A stretch of 64,000 nt of DNA from Trichosphaerium sp. ATCC 40318 (lineage: Eukaryota > Discosea > Flabellinia > Trichosidae), in NCBI GenBank assembly GCA_038496445.1, contig JALMLS010000093.1, positions 1 through 64,000 of the forward strand. Direction: 5' to 3'. This document shows, one piece after another, positions 48,055 through 61,922 of the stretch; the stretch's first letter is position 1; each line of letters opens with the position of its first letter. The notes beneath the pieces were generated by a model. The model did no database searches. It was not told the DNA's origin and worked only from the letters and a program-made list of their open reading frames with translations. A program made the position numbers and the translations under genes.

Positions 48055-50906
48055 ATGCGCCATAGATCCAGGATATCAACCAGGCACACGGTTATATCCC
48101 CACGCAGGACATCACCGACAAGACGTGGCAAATTTGCACAACTTGTAACGCTGGCAACATTGATCATTGGTGTACGTAATAACCTTCCTTTTCCTACTGT
48201 AAACAGATAAACGCTGAAGAAAATAAAATTAACAGGCTATGCTGTTCGGAGTGTTAGTTGGGATGCATCATTCGCCTAAGGTGACATCACCTATGCTAGA
48301 GGACGATGTAGACGATTTTTTATCAATATCAAAACCAAGACACGTGCGTTAGCTGTTAAATCGTGGAATTTTATCGTTTTTTAATCGTATGAGCGTCTAG
48401 GCCGTTCAAACGAAAGAAATAGGTCGAAACATTGTAAATCTCAAAAGTGATCACCTAAGCAACGTAGAGAAAAAGGTTGAAGATAGTACCAAAGCAAAGG
48501 TCATTCCTCAGATAGACAGTAACGAAGATATAAACACAAACTCCGAAGAAAAAATAGAATCTGAACAAACGTCTAATGTAGAAGATACACGTGCACAACA
48601 GGTTGAAGAAACGGAGGACACTGCGACAGAAGCAGTGGATACGGAGGAGGAAAATGTAAAAGTGACACAGAGCGTTCAGAAAGCAGACAACAGTGACGTA
48701 AAAACTGATAACTCGAATGTTGATGAAGATGACGATTTTAATGACGAAGATTGGGATGGCGGTAGCGATGATAATGACGAAGAGGGAGAAGAGGAAATAG
48801 AAAATGCAAATAATAGTAAAGAAGAGGAACATAGCGCACTTGACATGTATAAAACAGAAAAACCAAAAATCAATTATTCAACAAAAAAAACGCCAATGAA
48901 AGCATTCCCTATCAAACCAATGCAAAATTCTGTTATTAAAAACCCTATTGAAAAAGTTAAAGCGGATGTAATTGAAGAACCAGAAGATGAAGAAGGAGAT
49001 GATGGACTTTCACTTGGTTCAGATTCAACAGACGAAGATGAAGACGAAGATGATGAAGCAGCGATACCAGATCATTCAGGACTATCGTTTTTGGTTGATA
49101 TCTACAAGAGAGGGACAAGAACCCCACAAGATATAATGGCTGAGATTAATGGCGCTGTAAGCGAGTTTGAAGAACCAGGTACGAAAAGGAGTTGTCTTTT
49201 ATACAGAACTCAAATAACATTGTGTTTTTTTTAGAACCAAAGAAAAAACAAAGAGAAAAAATGTCAAGAGTAAAGTCAGAGATGCACGATTTGAACTGTT
49301 TTAAGGAAGAAGATCTTATAGGTTGGATTATATCATTTTTAATGTGCTAATGGTTTTTAAAAATATATAGTGAACAACGAGATTGGAGAGACTGATCAAT
49401 ACAGAAAATGGTGCCAAGAACAACCAAGTAATGATAAAAAATGAAGAAACAATTTTTTTTTATTCTTTTTATAGAAGGCCAATCTTTAGTTCAGTACAAG
49501 GATCCCAAACGCCGATATAGGTATACATGCATCGCTTTAACTAGTACTAATTATGTATTTGTTTAGCGTTGTTTGCAATAGTTACAAACGTCAAGTACTG
49601 TTAAGAAGGTCAATCGATCATTTTACTAAATGTCCTAATATTCACACTTACTATGTTGTATGGTACGCACCTCATTTCGTGATATTTCTCATACCAAACA
49701 ATCAATCGCAACTTATACGTATTATTTTATAGGTCTGAAACAGATAAAGAACCACCAGAGTGGTTATACAAGAGATCTCAGGTTTGATCTTGTTTAAACC
49801 CAAATACCAAATAATGTACCTTAGAACCCTGAAGTGAAAGTGAAGATAATAAGACATAAGATAAATTCTCTTAATAACAGATTCTACCCAATACCTGGTA
49901 TTGAGACAGAAGCGATATTCAGGTAGACTACCTTTTTTTTTTTGGAACTTTCAAAAAAATCACGTGATTTTTTTATTTTTACTTATGAATTTATAAGTAT
50001 TGATGATGACGTTCAATTTGATTGTCAGGATGTAGAATATGCATTCTATGTTTGGAGCTTGGGAAAGCAACGCATGGTCGGTACGCAGCTATAAAAGAAA
50101 TAGGTCAAAGGAAAGAAAATTGAATAACTACATAGGCATGTTTCCAAGAGCTATTTCGTGTAAAGGAAACTCTTTTGACTACCACTCTGGAGGCACTCAA
50201 AAGTATGTTGTTAATGTCAAATATAATACAGTGCTTTTTGCTTATGAGAAATTGTAGTCACGCAAGAGAGATAGGGTATCGTATGGTTCTTACTAAATCA
50301 GCTTTTTATCATCGCGCTTTTCATGATTTATACATGGAAACACTTCCACCTAGTACTCATAACAACACCTTTCACAGATGCTAACTTTCTTCTCACTAGT
50401 GACATATGATTGGATTGAAAACAACTTTAACTGTGAAGTACGTCCCCTCAAAAGTTGAACACAAAAACATATTCATAAAACTAGGATATTGCATTTTCAT
50501 TCATGTATGGTAACTGGACTAAAAAACCTGGTCTATGGACACGATCAAGAACAGCAGTTGATCAAGGAGGTGATAACGCTATAAGTAGCCGAAAGTGAGT
50601 ACCTTTTGTTGACCAAAGATCTTTGTTCAGTCCTTGTTAAAGAACTAACAATTTTACCTTAAAGGGGTCATGGCAAAAAACGTGATACTTGCACGAATTC
50701 CATGGCAAAAGGTTTGCGTATTGAATCAAGAGAATAACACTTTTTAATGCCCTGATTTAGTGTATGGACATATGCCTCCACTGACTACATTGCAGTTACA
50801 ACGTTGCTCAAAGTCAAAGGCACAAAGAATAAGAGAGCTAAAGAGAAGGCTGGCAAAGAAAGAGAAAAAAGCTAAAATGAAGTTACCTGGTAAAACAAGG
50901 CCTTGA
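48055..50906 (+). CDS. Exostosin-type (GT64) glycosyltransferase with acidic stem
   Basis: The basic N-terminus and signal anchor (LVTLATLIIGAMLFGVLVGM, crossing an intron at about 48174-48234) predict a type II Golgi protein. A long acidic stem follows (DEDDDFNDEDWDGGSDDNDE). The catalytic part reads YSVVCNSYKRQVLLRRSI, TYYVVWSETDKEPPEW, SLNNRFYPIPGIETEAIFSI, DDDVQFDCQDVEYAFYVW, LTKSAFYHRAFHDLYM and AFSFMYGNWTKKPGLW, with the DDD metal-binding motif and NNRFxP of the EXT/EXTL C-terminal domain (GT64). It would transfer a sugar in glycan synthesis in the Golgi. The C-terminal tail is Lys/Arg-rich (RIRELKRRLAKKEKKAKMK). Introns are 30-90 bases. Stop TGA is at 50904-50906. Confidence 0.8.
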
Positions 50907-51164
50907 GGAACATTCCTGGATAAGAACGAATGATGACCAAAAAAAAAAAAAGAGAATAAATGTAAAAAAAAAATTCAGAAATTGTTGGAGAGAAAAGTCT
51001 TTTTATTTCTGCTGTTCCCGACCACTATACTACAAAATGTTTTGGCTTGTGAAAGCTTGAAAGTATTTTACAAATATCCTACCATCTATCACAAGAAATA
51101 AAAAGGTTTCAAGTGAAGGTGAGTAGGTTCAATAAAAGGTAAAAAAAAATTTGTTGGAAATCAA

Positions 51165-51908
51165 TCAATTCTTCTTTTTTTTTCGCTTTTGTCTTATCCA
51201 ATCAACAGGATTCTTTGATTTTTGGATTGGCTCCTTTGTGCTAATGAATTGAGGAGCATAGGTAGTTCTATCTGGTGCTGGAGCGTTTTGTCTGATGGAA
51301 AACGTTAAAAATCTCATCCGACACTCTTGTTTATGTTGACGTACTTAGGGCCGCGCGTTGATGTGTTCGCGTGACCAAAAGCGTTGAACATCTCATGTTG
51401 AGCAGGACGCTGTGCAGGACGCGGTGCTGCACGAGGTGCACGCTGTTGATTGCCGTCCACGGGTTTGGGTGCTGGTTGGGCCTGTACACGTTGAGGTTGT
51501 TGTCTGTTGACAGGCGCGTTCGGTTGAGACGCTTTAAATAATTGCCCCTTTATGTTCCTGACGCCTAATAGTATCTTCTTTCGTAACTAGGCGTTCGTTT
51601 AGAAACATTGTGAAAATTAAACCCTTCCATACGCCCGGCTTGGTGATCTCCATGGCGTCTAAGTCGCTAAGTGTCATAAACGAAAAATACACCGTAAGTA
51701 TTGCTTACTTTGCGTCTAATTCACCCAATACTGCTATAGTATCAAATCCATTGTCCACAAGTATCTCTAGTAAGGTATTGTTGATAGAATTCGAAGTTGC
51801 CCATGACAAAACTTCTTGTGGTACGTCCTGCATTAGCAAGCTTCTATTCACGAACAATTTGCGCTCGTTGTTAAGGCAATTCGAACCAATTTTGTTTAAG
51901 CGATTCAT
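51165..51908 (-). CDS. SAM-domain-like protein with Pro/Gln-rich region
   Basis: The N-terminal exon reads VPQEVLSWATSNSINNTLLE and ILVDNGFDTIAVLGELDA, and a short intron (about 51658-51703) joins DLDAMEITKPGVWKGLIF. The pattern (helices, L-G-F-D-T, L-D-L-x-x-M-x-I-T-x-x-G) resembles a SAM domain. A Pro/Gln-rich segment follows (APVNRQQPQRVQAQPAPKP), then NTSTRGPKYV and NAPAPDRTTYAPQFISTKEP, ending in a basic tail. A G run at 51545-51548 appears one base too long for the frame. Stop TGA is at 51165-51167. Its ATG is only 11 bases from the divergent ATG of the uL24m gene. Confidence 0.5.
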
Positions 51909-51919
51909 AATACAGCAAC

Positions 51920-52722
51920 ATGAGAAAGTTTGGTCGCTTCAGGAGTAAAATACGCAAAAAGGACTTGATTAAGTTCCAAATTGTCAGAGGAGACACTGTG
52001 AGTATTTAATATCCAAATTGCGCCAACCATTTGCTACAGGTACAAGTAACGGATGGCACAAGGGATTTGGGTAAACAAGGAACAGTAATGCGAGTATTTC
52101 GTAAAAAGAACACGCTACTAGTGTCTAGGTGCAATATGGTACGTAAACTATAGTTCTACGCTCAGTTTTATTTACCAAACTCAGCGCAAGCGTCATTTCA
52201 GTAAGGAAGCGCTCGCAAGTATGAGAAAAGAAGATCCAAACTCAGTACGCAACTAAAGGTTGTAATTAAAACTCAAAAATTGTAAAAAGGAACCACCAAC
52301 ATTCTACTACGCTGAATCACCAATGCCATACGTAAATGTGAAGATAATAGATCCTATTACAGAGTACAATCCAACCTCATCAAATACAGCAAAAAACAGC
52401 TTACAATCGTTCCAAGGAAGCCTTGTGACATAGATTACAAGTGGACTGATGAAGGTAAAAAAGTTCGAGTGGCTGCAGGCACAGACAACATCATCCCAAG
52501 CCCACCTATCGAGATGGACTTGAGATACAGATCAGTTGGTACGCTCAACATTCCATTCTTTAACGAAAATGTCATTTTTACACATTTGTAGAGGGACCAC
52601 TTGACACCTCGCCTGAGAACGTATTGAAGCGAACTTTTGACCCAGAGACACTCAATCCACTTCTGGCTGCACATTTAGAACATAAAGAAAGAGCCATTGG
52701 TACAATTTCTAGCTTCTTGTAG
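51920..52722 (+). CDS. MRPL24: Mitochondrial large-subunit ribosomal protein uL24m
   Basis: The start MRKFGRFRSKIRKKDLIKF precedes the KOW motif in QIVRGDTVQVTDGTRDLGKQ and GTVMRVFRKKNTLLVSRC, typical of L24. The conserved C-terminal part follows: YYAESPMPYVNVKIIDPIT, then, after a one-base loss near 52366-52369, SNLIKYSKKQLTIVPRKP, YKWTDEGKKVRVAAGTDN and IIPSPPIEMDLRYRSV. Introns are short (about 52000-52040, 52139-52180, 52247-52280, 52541-52590). Stop TAG is at 52720-52722. It binds the 5' domain of mitochondrial LSU rRNA. The family and the frame repair by one base are both clear. Confidence 0.8.
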
Positions 52723-52849
52723 TCAATACTTACTTGTTACGCGTAGAGGAAAAAGTGTCTGTAGAGTAGGGACTAGTGCAACTCATGTAACCGCTAAAAT
52801 CAATTGTTAAATGACCTACTATGTATATGCCAGCACTTTCTCGTGCTAA

Positions 52850-53032
52850 TTGATATTTGAACCTGTGAAAATAAAACGGCTTCAAACCTCCCTGTGGAGA
52901 CCTACAATACGCTCAAGGCACTGTAGACGTGTAATTAAAAGAAAAATGACAAGAGAAGGCAGACGTTTACCAAACAAGAATTTGACGTTTGTTACGCCGT
53001 TAAAATTAACTTGGGCCTTGTACATTCATTAA
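52850..53032 (+). CDS. Short highly basic open frame
   Basis: A 60-codon frame lies between uL24m and the MYST gene and is very rich in Arg and Lys (RPTIRSRHCRRVIKRKMTRE). No ATG in frame begins it, so it would need an upstream exon. The composition is like a small ribosomal or RNA-binding protein, but I cannot assign it. It could be chance. Confidence 0.25.
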   Translation: MIFEPVKIKRLQTSLWRPTIRSRHCRRVIKRKMTREGRRLPNKNLTFVTPLKLTWALYIH

Positions 53033-53034
53033 GG

Positions 53035-54661
<1,627 letters not shown>

Positions 54662-54851
54662 TTGTTTAAAATAAAGTACATTTGTTTTTTTATTATTTAC
54701 AACCGTGCACTGGGATAGTTTGTAACGTAAGTTACAATTACTTATTCCTCTATCGAATTTCGTTATGCGTGTTAAAATAATTCGCCTTTGTTGCATCCGT
54801 TGCCATCCTTAATTACCAGTTAAGTAAGGCTTTAGAATGGTTTGTTTTTCT

Positions 54852-56655
54852 TTATTGTACGCACTTGTTAGGAGGAAAAACGTTCCAGAATCTAAGAGTT
54901 TCATCTCCTGCACCAGTACACACTGTTTTACCATCAGGTGATACTGTAAGGTAAACAGGACGACTTTTATGTCCTAAAAGCTGTGCTAGAGGTGTAGTCA
55001 TGCGTGGGTACGACCATATACATATTTGATTATCCGAGTAGCCGTGCGTAGACACCTATCAAAAAAGAACGTGTCAGCAAATCAAGAAGGAAAAGAAGGT
55101 ACTATTGCACTTACAATCTCATCAACATTTTTAGACCAAGCCAAATTACAAACCTGAGAACCAGTATCGACTGTGGACACGGATGAGGAATTGAGAGTAT
55201 TCCAGAACCGTATTGTTTTATCAGCTGTACCGCCACCACTTGCAAGTAAACCACGCTACTCTTGTTTAGTAAACGCGTAGACAATGTTTGTGTACTCACT
55301 TTGTGAGGTGACCAGGCAAGTGCCTTAATAGCTGCTGTATGTGCCGAATGAACTTGGCAAGGTGTTTCTAAGCTCCTACGATCCCATACGCATAGGTTAT
55401 TATCATTTCCACCCGATGCAAGCATTTCAGACCATTCTAATCCACAAACCTACGCAGGGAGTCAAAAAACTGATATACATGACAACCAAATTACCTCGTG
55501 CTCATGACACTTAAGCACAGTGCAAACAGCATCATTCTTTACGCGTATATCACGGTGCATAATGAGCTTATCTCTAGAACCAGATGACAACTCTACCTCT
55601 TTATCTCTCCAAGCGCAAACGCCAACACGTAGCTAATAAAAATTGTTGGCCCAAGTTTTATTTTTTGAAATCAAAATCCTGAGGCTTGAGCGTACCTTGT
55701 GACCTTTTAGCGTCCGGATTTTTCTTGCAGAGTCTGTGCTAGTATCCCAAAGCTCCAATTTACCTTTAGTGGTGCCCACAGCAAGGATATTGCCTTTTTT
55801 GCTCCATGAGACACAGCTGACAAGTTCTCCGTCTGTGTATCCTGCGAGCTTTACTACAGATGATGTCGACGCGTTCCAGAGGTATACGCATTTATCTAGA
55901 CCTAAAATGAAACAATTTAAAAAAAAGTCAGAAAATTAATGATTTTTTACCAACAGCGATTATATTGTTCGCTGACCAATCAACAAGAGATAAATAGAAG
56001 TCGTCCTTTAAAAAACGTTAGCTAGAGACGTTGAAAGAAGAAAAAAAAACTCCAAGTTTAGAATTCTGTTTTACCTGTATTTTTGGAGCTTCTAGTATTT
56101 TGTATGGGTAACTGGGTATCTAAACAAAGCGTAAGAAAGACAGAAACCCAAATTAGCTAGAGTACAAAGGTGGAATTTGGACAATAAAAAAATAATACAC
56201 GCCGTTTAGCGTGAATCGTGCCTTTCGTGGTTGTTTACGTGGTTTTGATAACATTCGGCGAGTAGACTCACTCAATGGTGATGATGAAAGAGTTCTTTGT
56301 TGTTTTTCAGGAGAGGAACCACTGTAATTCAGTAATGGCGCTCGCGTAGATGTACTTGAAGAAGGCAAAACTTCATTTCGTAATACGTCAGTGTACAGAC
56401 ATTCAGTGTAAGAAGGCGTTGGGTCGCCGAATAAGCGCCTGGCTACACCAAACCTTCCGTCTGCATTTTGTAAGCATGTTTTTTTAAACGTGAGTGTAAT
56501 ATTGTACCAGGTGATCCTGGCTGTGTCCTTTGTGGGATAAAACGATCAGGCGATGATATAATGCGCTTTGATTTACTTGGTGATGTTCTGATAGGAGACG
56601 ATCGCACGCGCTTTATAATCTTCTTTTTAGGCGATGTAGAAGCACTTTGCTGCAT
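54852..56655 (-). CDS. FZR1: APC/C activator Cdh1/Fizzy-related
   Basis: The N-terminus has a basic leader and a C-box-like DRFIPQRTQ, needed for APC/C binding. Seven WD40 repeats follow (VDWSANNIIAVGLDKCVYLW, AGYTDGELVSCVSWSKKG, RDKLIMHDRIR-type, LEWSEMLASGGNDNNLCVWD, AIKALAWSPHK, HGYSDNQICIW, DGKTVCTGAGDETLRFWNV). The frame breaks once near 56479-56485 in an A7 run between HSRLKK and NADGRFGVARRLFGD. The last residues are FPPNKCVQ and TAA, so the C-terminal Ile-Arg tail usual in Cdh1 and Cdc20 is absent at this stop. It directs APC/C to destruction-box substrates. Introns are 40-80 bases. Confidence 0.85.
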
Positions 56656-56906
56656 ATTCGCCTGATAACCGTTAGATTGTGAACTATAGTAATTTGGCTA
56701 CACCAGCACTCTAAATACTTCCGTGGTGCTGAATAGCTTATTCATTTTGGCGTACGTTAGTTGTTGATTACAAACTTTCAAAATTATGACCCCTTGTGAA
56801 TGTAGAAGTGGATAGTGGCTGTTGTGAAAATCTACGGCTTAATGTTAAGTCGCAAAACAAAATTGATCCACTTATTTATCCTTCCAATCAATTCGCTACT
56901 TCAGCA

Positions 56907-58926
56907 TGAAAATCGTTGTAACTACGCCAGAGGGAGACATTTTTAGCGTTGACGTTGATCCTTCAAAAACTGTACGCTGGAATTCGGCTGTTATTTGGCT
57001 AGGATTACGCGCAGTGTATAAGCTAACGTGGTTTTGTAGGTATCTGAAACACAACGGCAAATAGCGACACAAGTACGTATGGTATTACGTTTATCAGTAG
57101 TAACACCATTAAGATTCGAATTGATGCCAATCGACAAAAGTTTACGTGGGAAGGAAGGCAATTGGAAGCTACTAAAACCCTTCAATCATACGGTATTACA
57201 GAAAACGCTGTCATAGCTGTTGATAGGGTGCGTTGTGTTTTTAAACGTTTTAAATTCCTAACATACGTCTCTAGATACCTCAATCCAGCTTCGGTACGCC
57301 TCAAAATAACATAAGCCTACCAGATGACATTCTTGGATCACTTCTTGGTAATCTATCTGGAACAGCTCCACAAGTGCGTCCATATAACTTGTACTGCGTA
57401 GAAAACCATTATTTAATGCATAACTCAGCCATCAACGCCTGTGATACCACCAAATCAAAGCATTTTACCTCCAAACACCAACATCTTGCCGTCAAACACA
57501 AATATCTTACCTACAAACAACAACATGTTACCAAATCAAACACCAACATCTGTTCCTCTCCGAGTTGTTCCTGAAATAATCCGTCCACCAGGTAATAATT
57601 TAAAACCTTCAAAAAGGAGAAAAACAAAAATGACATTGTTTTTTTTTTCTTTTCTTATTTGTTTGTTTTTTAGGTGAACCTAATTCAGTTGTTGATCTCA
57701 AAGTACTTCAAGAATATGTTCGTGCTAACCCTAACTTGCTACAAAGTTTATTACATGTACGTAACAACAAGCCTACACCATATCAAACTGCACTTTTTTT
57801 TTTTCGGTTCAACGAAGTTAAAATTCGATCTATGGCTTCGTATAGTTTGTTTCGCAATTTTTACAACCGCCAGCAAGATTACTTACGTGTACACAGCAAC
57901 ATCCAACAGTAGCAGAGGCAATTCTCTCAGATGATACTATTCTGCTTAGTGGACTCATACAACAAAACTATACCAGACTTGTAGCTGCTAGACAGAGAGA
58001 AAATGCAATATATGTACGCGTAAACTACTCGAATTTGCTTTTTCTTAAAACTTACTTGCTTATTCCTTAGAATCAAATTGCAGCGGATCCACTTAATCCA
58101 GCTAACCAACAGCTCCTCGCTTCAGCCATCCAAAGAGAAAATATAGCAGATAACATGACAAGCGCAATTGAACATAATCCCGAGTCCTTTGGCACTGTTA
58201 TTATGCTCTACATACCAATAGAAATCAATGGAGCGCCTTTACATGCATTTGTAGACTCTGGAGCACAACAAACAATTATATCAGATGCAATGGCCGAAAA
58301 GTGTAATTTAACACGCCTGATAGATACAAGATACGCTGGCGTTGCAAAAGGAGTGGGTACAGCGAAGATTCTCGGACGCGTACACATGGCTAGGATTAAA
58401 ATTGGCAATTCCCACTTTACTACTTCTCTTACAGTTTTACAAGATCAATCTATAGATTTCTTGCTTGGTCTTGATTTTCTCAAGAGGTTTCAGGTACGAA
58501 CTAAGTTGGCCGAAAATTTGTAAAGGCCCTTTACGCGCGGGTTATTTTAAGATGTTATGTTTCGCTTACGTGCTTCTCTTTTAGTGTTGTATAGACTTAA
58601 AGCAAAATGCTCTTTGCGTTGGAGAAGAGAAAGTGACGTTTCTGTGTACGCTGTCATTTTTACAAAACTTTTCTAAAGTTCTCGGTCTGACGACGTTCTA
58701 GCGGAAAAGGATTTACCTGTTAGGCTTAAACAGCATCTACCAAAGGATTTATCGCTATCTACTGACGCAATGGACGTCGATGAAAAGAAATACAAGGAGG
58801 AAGATATTAAAACTTTATTGAACCTTGGATGTAATAGACAACAAGCATTAAGGGCTCTACAACTAGCTGAAGGTAATGTTGAAGTAGCTGCTTCTATAGT
58901 GTACCAACAGATGGCTAAGAAATAGT
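56907..58926 (+). CDS. DDI1: Ddi1-type ubiquitin-receptor aspartyl protease
   Basis: The N-terminal ubiquitin-like domain starts MKIVVTTPEGDIFSVDVD. A low-complexity linker of repeated NTNILP units follows, then VVDLKVLQEYVRANPNLLQS and the HDD helices (DPLNPANQQLLASAIQREN). The retroviral-type protease fold carries the catalytic motif FVDSGAQQTIIS and later FLLGLDFLKRFQ. A C-terminal UBA (LNLGCNRQQALRALQLAE) binds ubiquitin. All four parts of Ddi1 are present. It cuts or shuttles long-chain ubiquitinated substrates to the proteasome. Introns are 40-90 bases, ending with stop TAG 58924-58926. A second RVP-like catalytic Asp must come from a dimer partner, as in the family. Confidence 0.92.
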
Positions 58927-59212
58927 AATTAATTAAAGCCGTAAATGTACAGTGCAAAACCGAAATGTCCATAAAAACATTATAATCTAGTTTCTTTGCC
59001 GTCGCTTAGCATTCTTTTACCGACCATCATTGAGCTGGCCACTTATTAGGAAAGAAAGACGTCATATAGCGTTTTTCGGAATAAACGCCCAAAGCATCTT
59101 TGAGGATAATGTTAAAGACGTAAACGTGCGTGTAGTTGCGGCCGCGTTTGTGAGAGTAAAGTAGAATATCTTTAAAAAACCTCTGCGCGAAAAAAGGTAC
59201 TAGTCGTTTGGA

Positions 59213-59540
59213 AGCACGTTTCGCGAACCAAAACCACGCCAAAACGCTTCTCATACACGAGTATAACCAGAACAACGCTCTGTACGTGTTTTGAAATGTG
59301 CATTATCCATATTTGAGTATTTCAAGTGGATATTTCAGTGAAGTGTATCGACAATACAACCAGAAAACAGAAGTTATCGCTTGGTAACATGTTTTGCAAA
59401 CCAAAACATCACTGGATCGGCTTCCACGTATGTAAATAGCTATCACAAGCCTTTGCGAGCATTTTGAAATGTGCATTATCCATATTTGAGTATTTTAAGT
59501 GGATATTTCAGTGAAGTGTATCCCACAATTTATTTCTGGG
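59213..59540 (+). repeat. Dispersed 328-bp repeat, copy 2
   Basis: This copy pairs with 21823-22150 in the same orientation and has the same two-unit structure, each unit holding GTTTTGCAAACCAAAAC-type and GTGCATTATCCATATTTGAG strings. Each copy is followed by a partly related stretch (to about 59765). It stands next to the paralogue of the gene that follows copy 1, but with the gene on the opposite strand. No coding capacity. Confidence 0.85.
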
Positions 59541-60094
59541 AAGAATTACGCTCTATAAAACAAAACGAATTGCAACTTTTAGTAGCCTGCGATTCATCAC
59601 GTATAGAGCCTGTTACTATTAATTCAAGGACAGGCAGGACACTTCCAGCAGCTTCGGTTTGATGCCCGAGGCAGCCCTCATAGCAGCTGTTACCTTCGTT
59701 ACGGTACTTGATCTGGTCATCTAAAAGTAATTCCAGATACAGCACTTTCTAGTAGTAGAAAGAAAAGCATGAGACGCCTAGTTAGTATGGACTCTCGTAA
59801 CAAAGGGGTACACTTGCACCGTGCTAATGACTTTTTTTTGAAACTTCTAGTAAATGTAATTCTTGTCAGTTAGCAATATTGTAGTAAACGGTGTTTACTG
59901 ATAGAACTAGACTCTTTGTGGTTAGCGGTCATAACGTCTCGAACCTTTTGAGGCTTGATTTGGCACTTTAGGCGTGTTCTTAACCGTGATTAGCGAAAAC
60001 CAGCGGTAGTGCTAAAAAGCACGTTACAAAAAAAAACTACTGGAATACAATTTAACAGTGTCAAACAGTTTTATTACCATGGCGTTCAAGCCTT
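59541..60094. other. Diverged repeat flank and intergenic spacer
   Basis: Part of the dispersed repeat continues in diverged form to about 59765. The rest is AT-rich spacer without a trusted frame. It includes the 3' region of the minus-strand gene ending at 60095. Confidence 0.4.
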
Positions 60095-61236
60095 TTACTT
60101 TTTATTACGAAGTCCTTTGCCTTTATGTTTGTTGTTTTTGTTTCTCTTTGGAGAGCTAAAGTTCTCGCTCTTTTTCCAATTCCCTTCCTTCTTTACAATT
60201 ACTTTCTTCTTCACGCGATAACGTTTCATCCATTGTTTGGATTGTTTTCGATCGGCTTCTAGGATCTCCAGCATGAACGAAGACTCAACAACAACACCAA
60301 GATTGAACGTAAAGTGACCTTCCTTCCTGAAGAAAAAAGGCATTATATTTGGATCACGTGCTGAGTGTTTGATAACGACTTTTTCAAGCTCTAGCAATGT
60401 CTTGAACATATGTTGAATTTCTACATCCTGCTGGAACAGTGCGATTCTACCGATACCAAGCATAGACTCGAAATCAGAAACCAAGAAATCGCCTTTTTTA
60501 GTAAGCGTTGGAGCTCTTGACAAGGCACGGGCCTGAGGCAAAAAACACCATTTGTTGTAAGAAGCTGTCAGCTCAGTTTCATCATCTGAACATTCAAATC
60601 TGTATATCCAAGTATCACCTAGTTTTACGCCTATAGAAAGGTTAGAGTGGTTAAGGCAATGAATGAAAAACAGAAAGGTTAAGCCACGTACGATTGAAGA
60701 GCACAGGAGGTACAAAGGCATTTAGTCTGAAGCCGTTGACGTCTAGGAATTGCGGTAACTGCCAATAGAACCAGCAGTCATCACCGTTAGGTATCTTTAA
60801 CATCAGCCTGGTGATAAAATATTCGATGAACTTGGGAGGGACTTGAGAAATCGAACGAATAAGTAAGTGTCCTAAAATAGAATTATCGCATATATTCGGT
60901 TGTTCTAGCAAAAAAAAAAGTTTGTACGTACTCACAGGCCAGCAATGAGCAGGTCTGGTTACGTCGCCGGTACCCCAGATTCGAACACGAATGCCTAAGT
61001 AGTAGTGATTAGCTAGCGTTCTCGTAGTAGAGGTTAAAGTACTTACGTTGCTCGTTTCCTTTTTCGATAGGTAATTCTTCGTTGATAGTTTCGTTTAGTA
61101 GCTTGCATACTTGACCAGCGAAAGCTCTTACGTTCAAAAACCGAAGAAGGTAAACTAGGACAGTTCTTGGCATGCCCAAGAGGCTGTATTGCTGATAGTG
61201 GCGTTCAATAATCGGTCTCTTCTGTTTAGAGAGCAT
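60095..61236 (-). CDS. F-box protein with a conserved unnamed C-terminal domain
   Basis: The N-terminus reads LLGMPRTVLVYLLRFLNVRA and FAGQVCKLLNETINEELPIE, an F-box. Exons then give IRVRIWGTGDVTRP, HLLIRSISQVPPKFIEYFIT, RLMLKIPNGDDCWFYWQL, DVNGFRLNAFVPPVLFNR, GVKLGDTWIYRFECSDDETE, FESMLGIGRIALFQQDVEIQ and SSFMLEILEADRKQS, and a Lys-rich tail (RVKKKVIVKKEGNWKKS). Introns about 60943-60982 and 60680-60630 fall between these blocks. The same modules occur at 22686-23666, so it is a duplicated family. The ATG at 61236 (MLSKQKRPIIER) is the best start. It is a putative SCF receptor with a new type of substrate-binding domain. Confidence 0.7.
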
Positions 61237-61429
61237 TGATAGTATGTGAGTTTGTTTAACAAATGTTTGGAAGTGTTGTAAGCGTTGTGTGCTGTTGAGA
61301 ATAATGATAATTAAGTTGCATACCCGATAACCATTAGTGATACTTTGCAGTTTTTGAGAGCATAAATAGAAACAAAACTTTGCCTTTGAGAGAGACTTGG
61401 TGACGTCATGACAATACCTAAAACTCAAA

Positions 61430-61922
61430 CCTAAGAATTCTTCAGTGTTTTTTGCAAATTTGAGAATTGTGCCGATTCTGTTTCTTCATAAGGACCTTGT
61501 GCGTTAGCAATGACTATCGTAGTTATGGGGAGCGTGTACCTACTGTGGCAACTGTCAAAACGTTCGAAAAACCAAAAATAGGTTAAACCGGTTACGATCA
61601 CGTTTTTTTGCCCGAAAATGCATCGAAACTCTTTGAAAGCAGCGCAAACAATCTCTCATAAGTAGTTTTGAAAAATGGCAGGTAGTATAAGCGTTAATAG
61701 TTTATAAAAGTGACAAAAGCTAAAATAACGCTTCGAACACGTTTTTTGACCGTAAACAAAGCAAAAACGGACCAAAGAAGCTTTTGACGATAGATTCACA
61801 GCGTGTCCGTATACTCTAACCGTTTTTGTGGGGTAAATAAACAAACAATCGCTATTTTTGATAAAGGCACATTTTTATTTTTTGTTAAGATTACAGTTTT
61901 GGTTTTTTTGTTGATTACTTTA
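61430..61922. other. Intergenic, no gene seen
   Basis: AT-rich spacer between the F-box gene and GPATCH11, with T/A runs and no reliable frame. Confidence 0.4.

Noticed and set aside
59027-59275. 82-codon minus-strand frame
   Set aside because: It crosses the dispersed repeat and lacks domain features.
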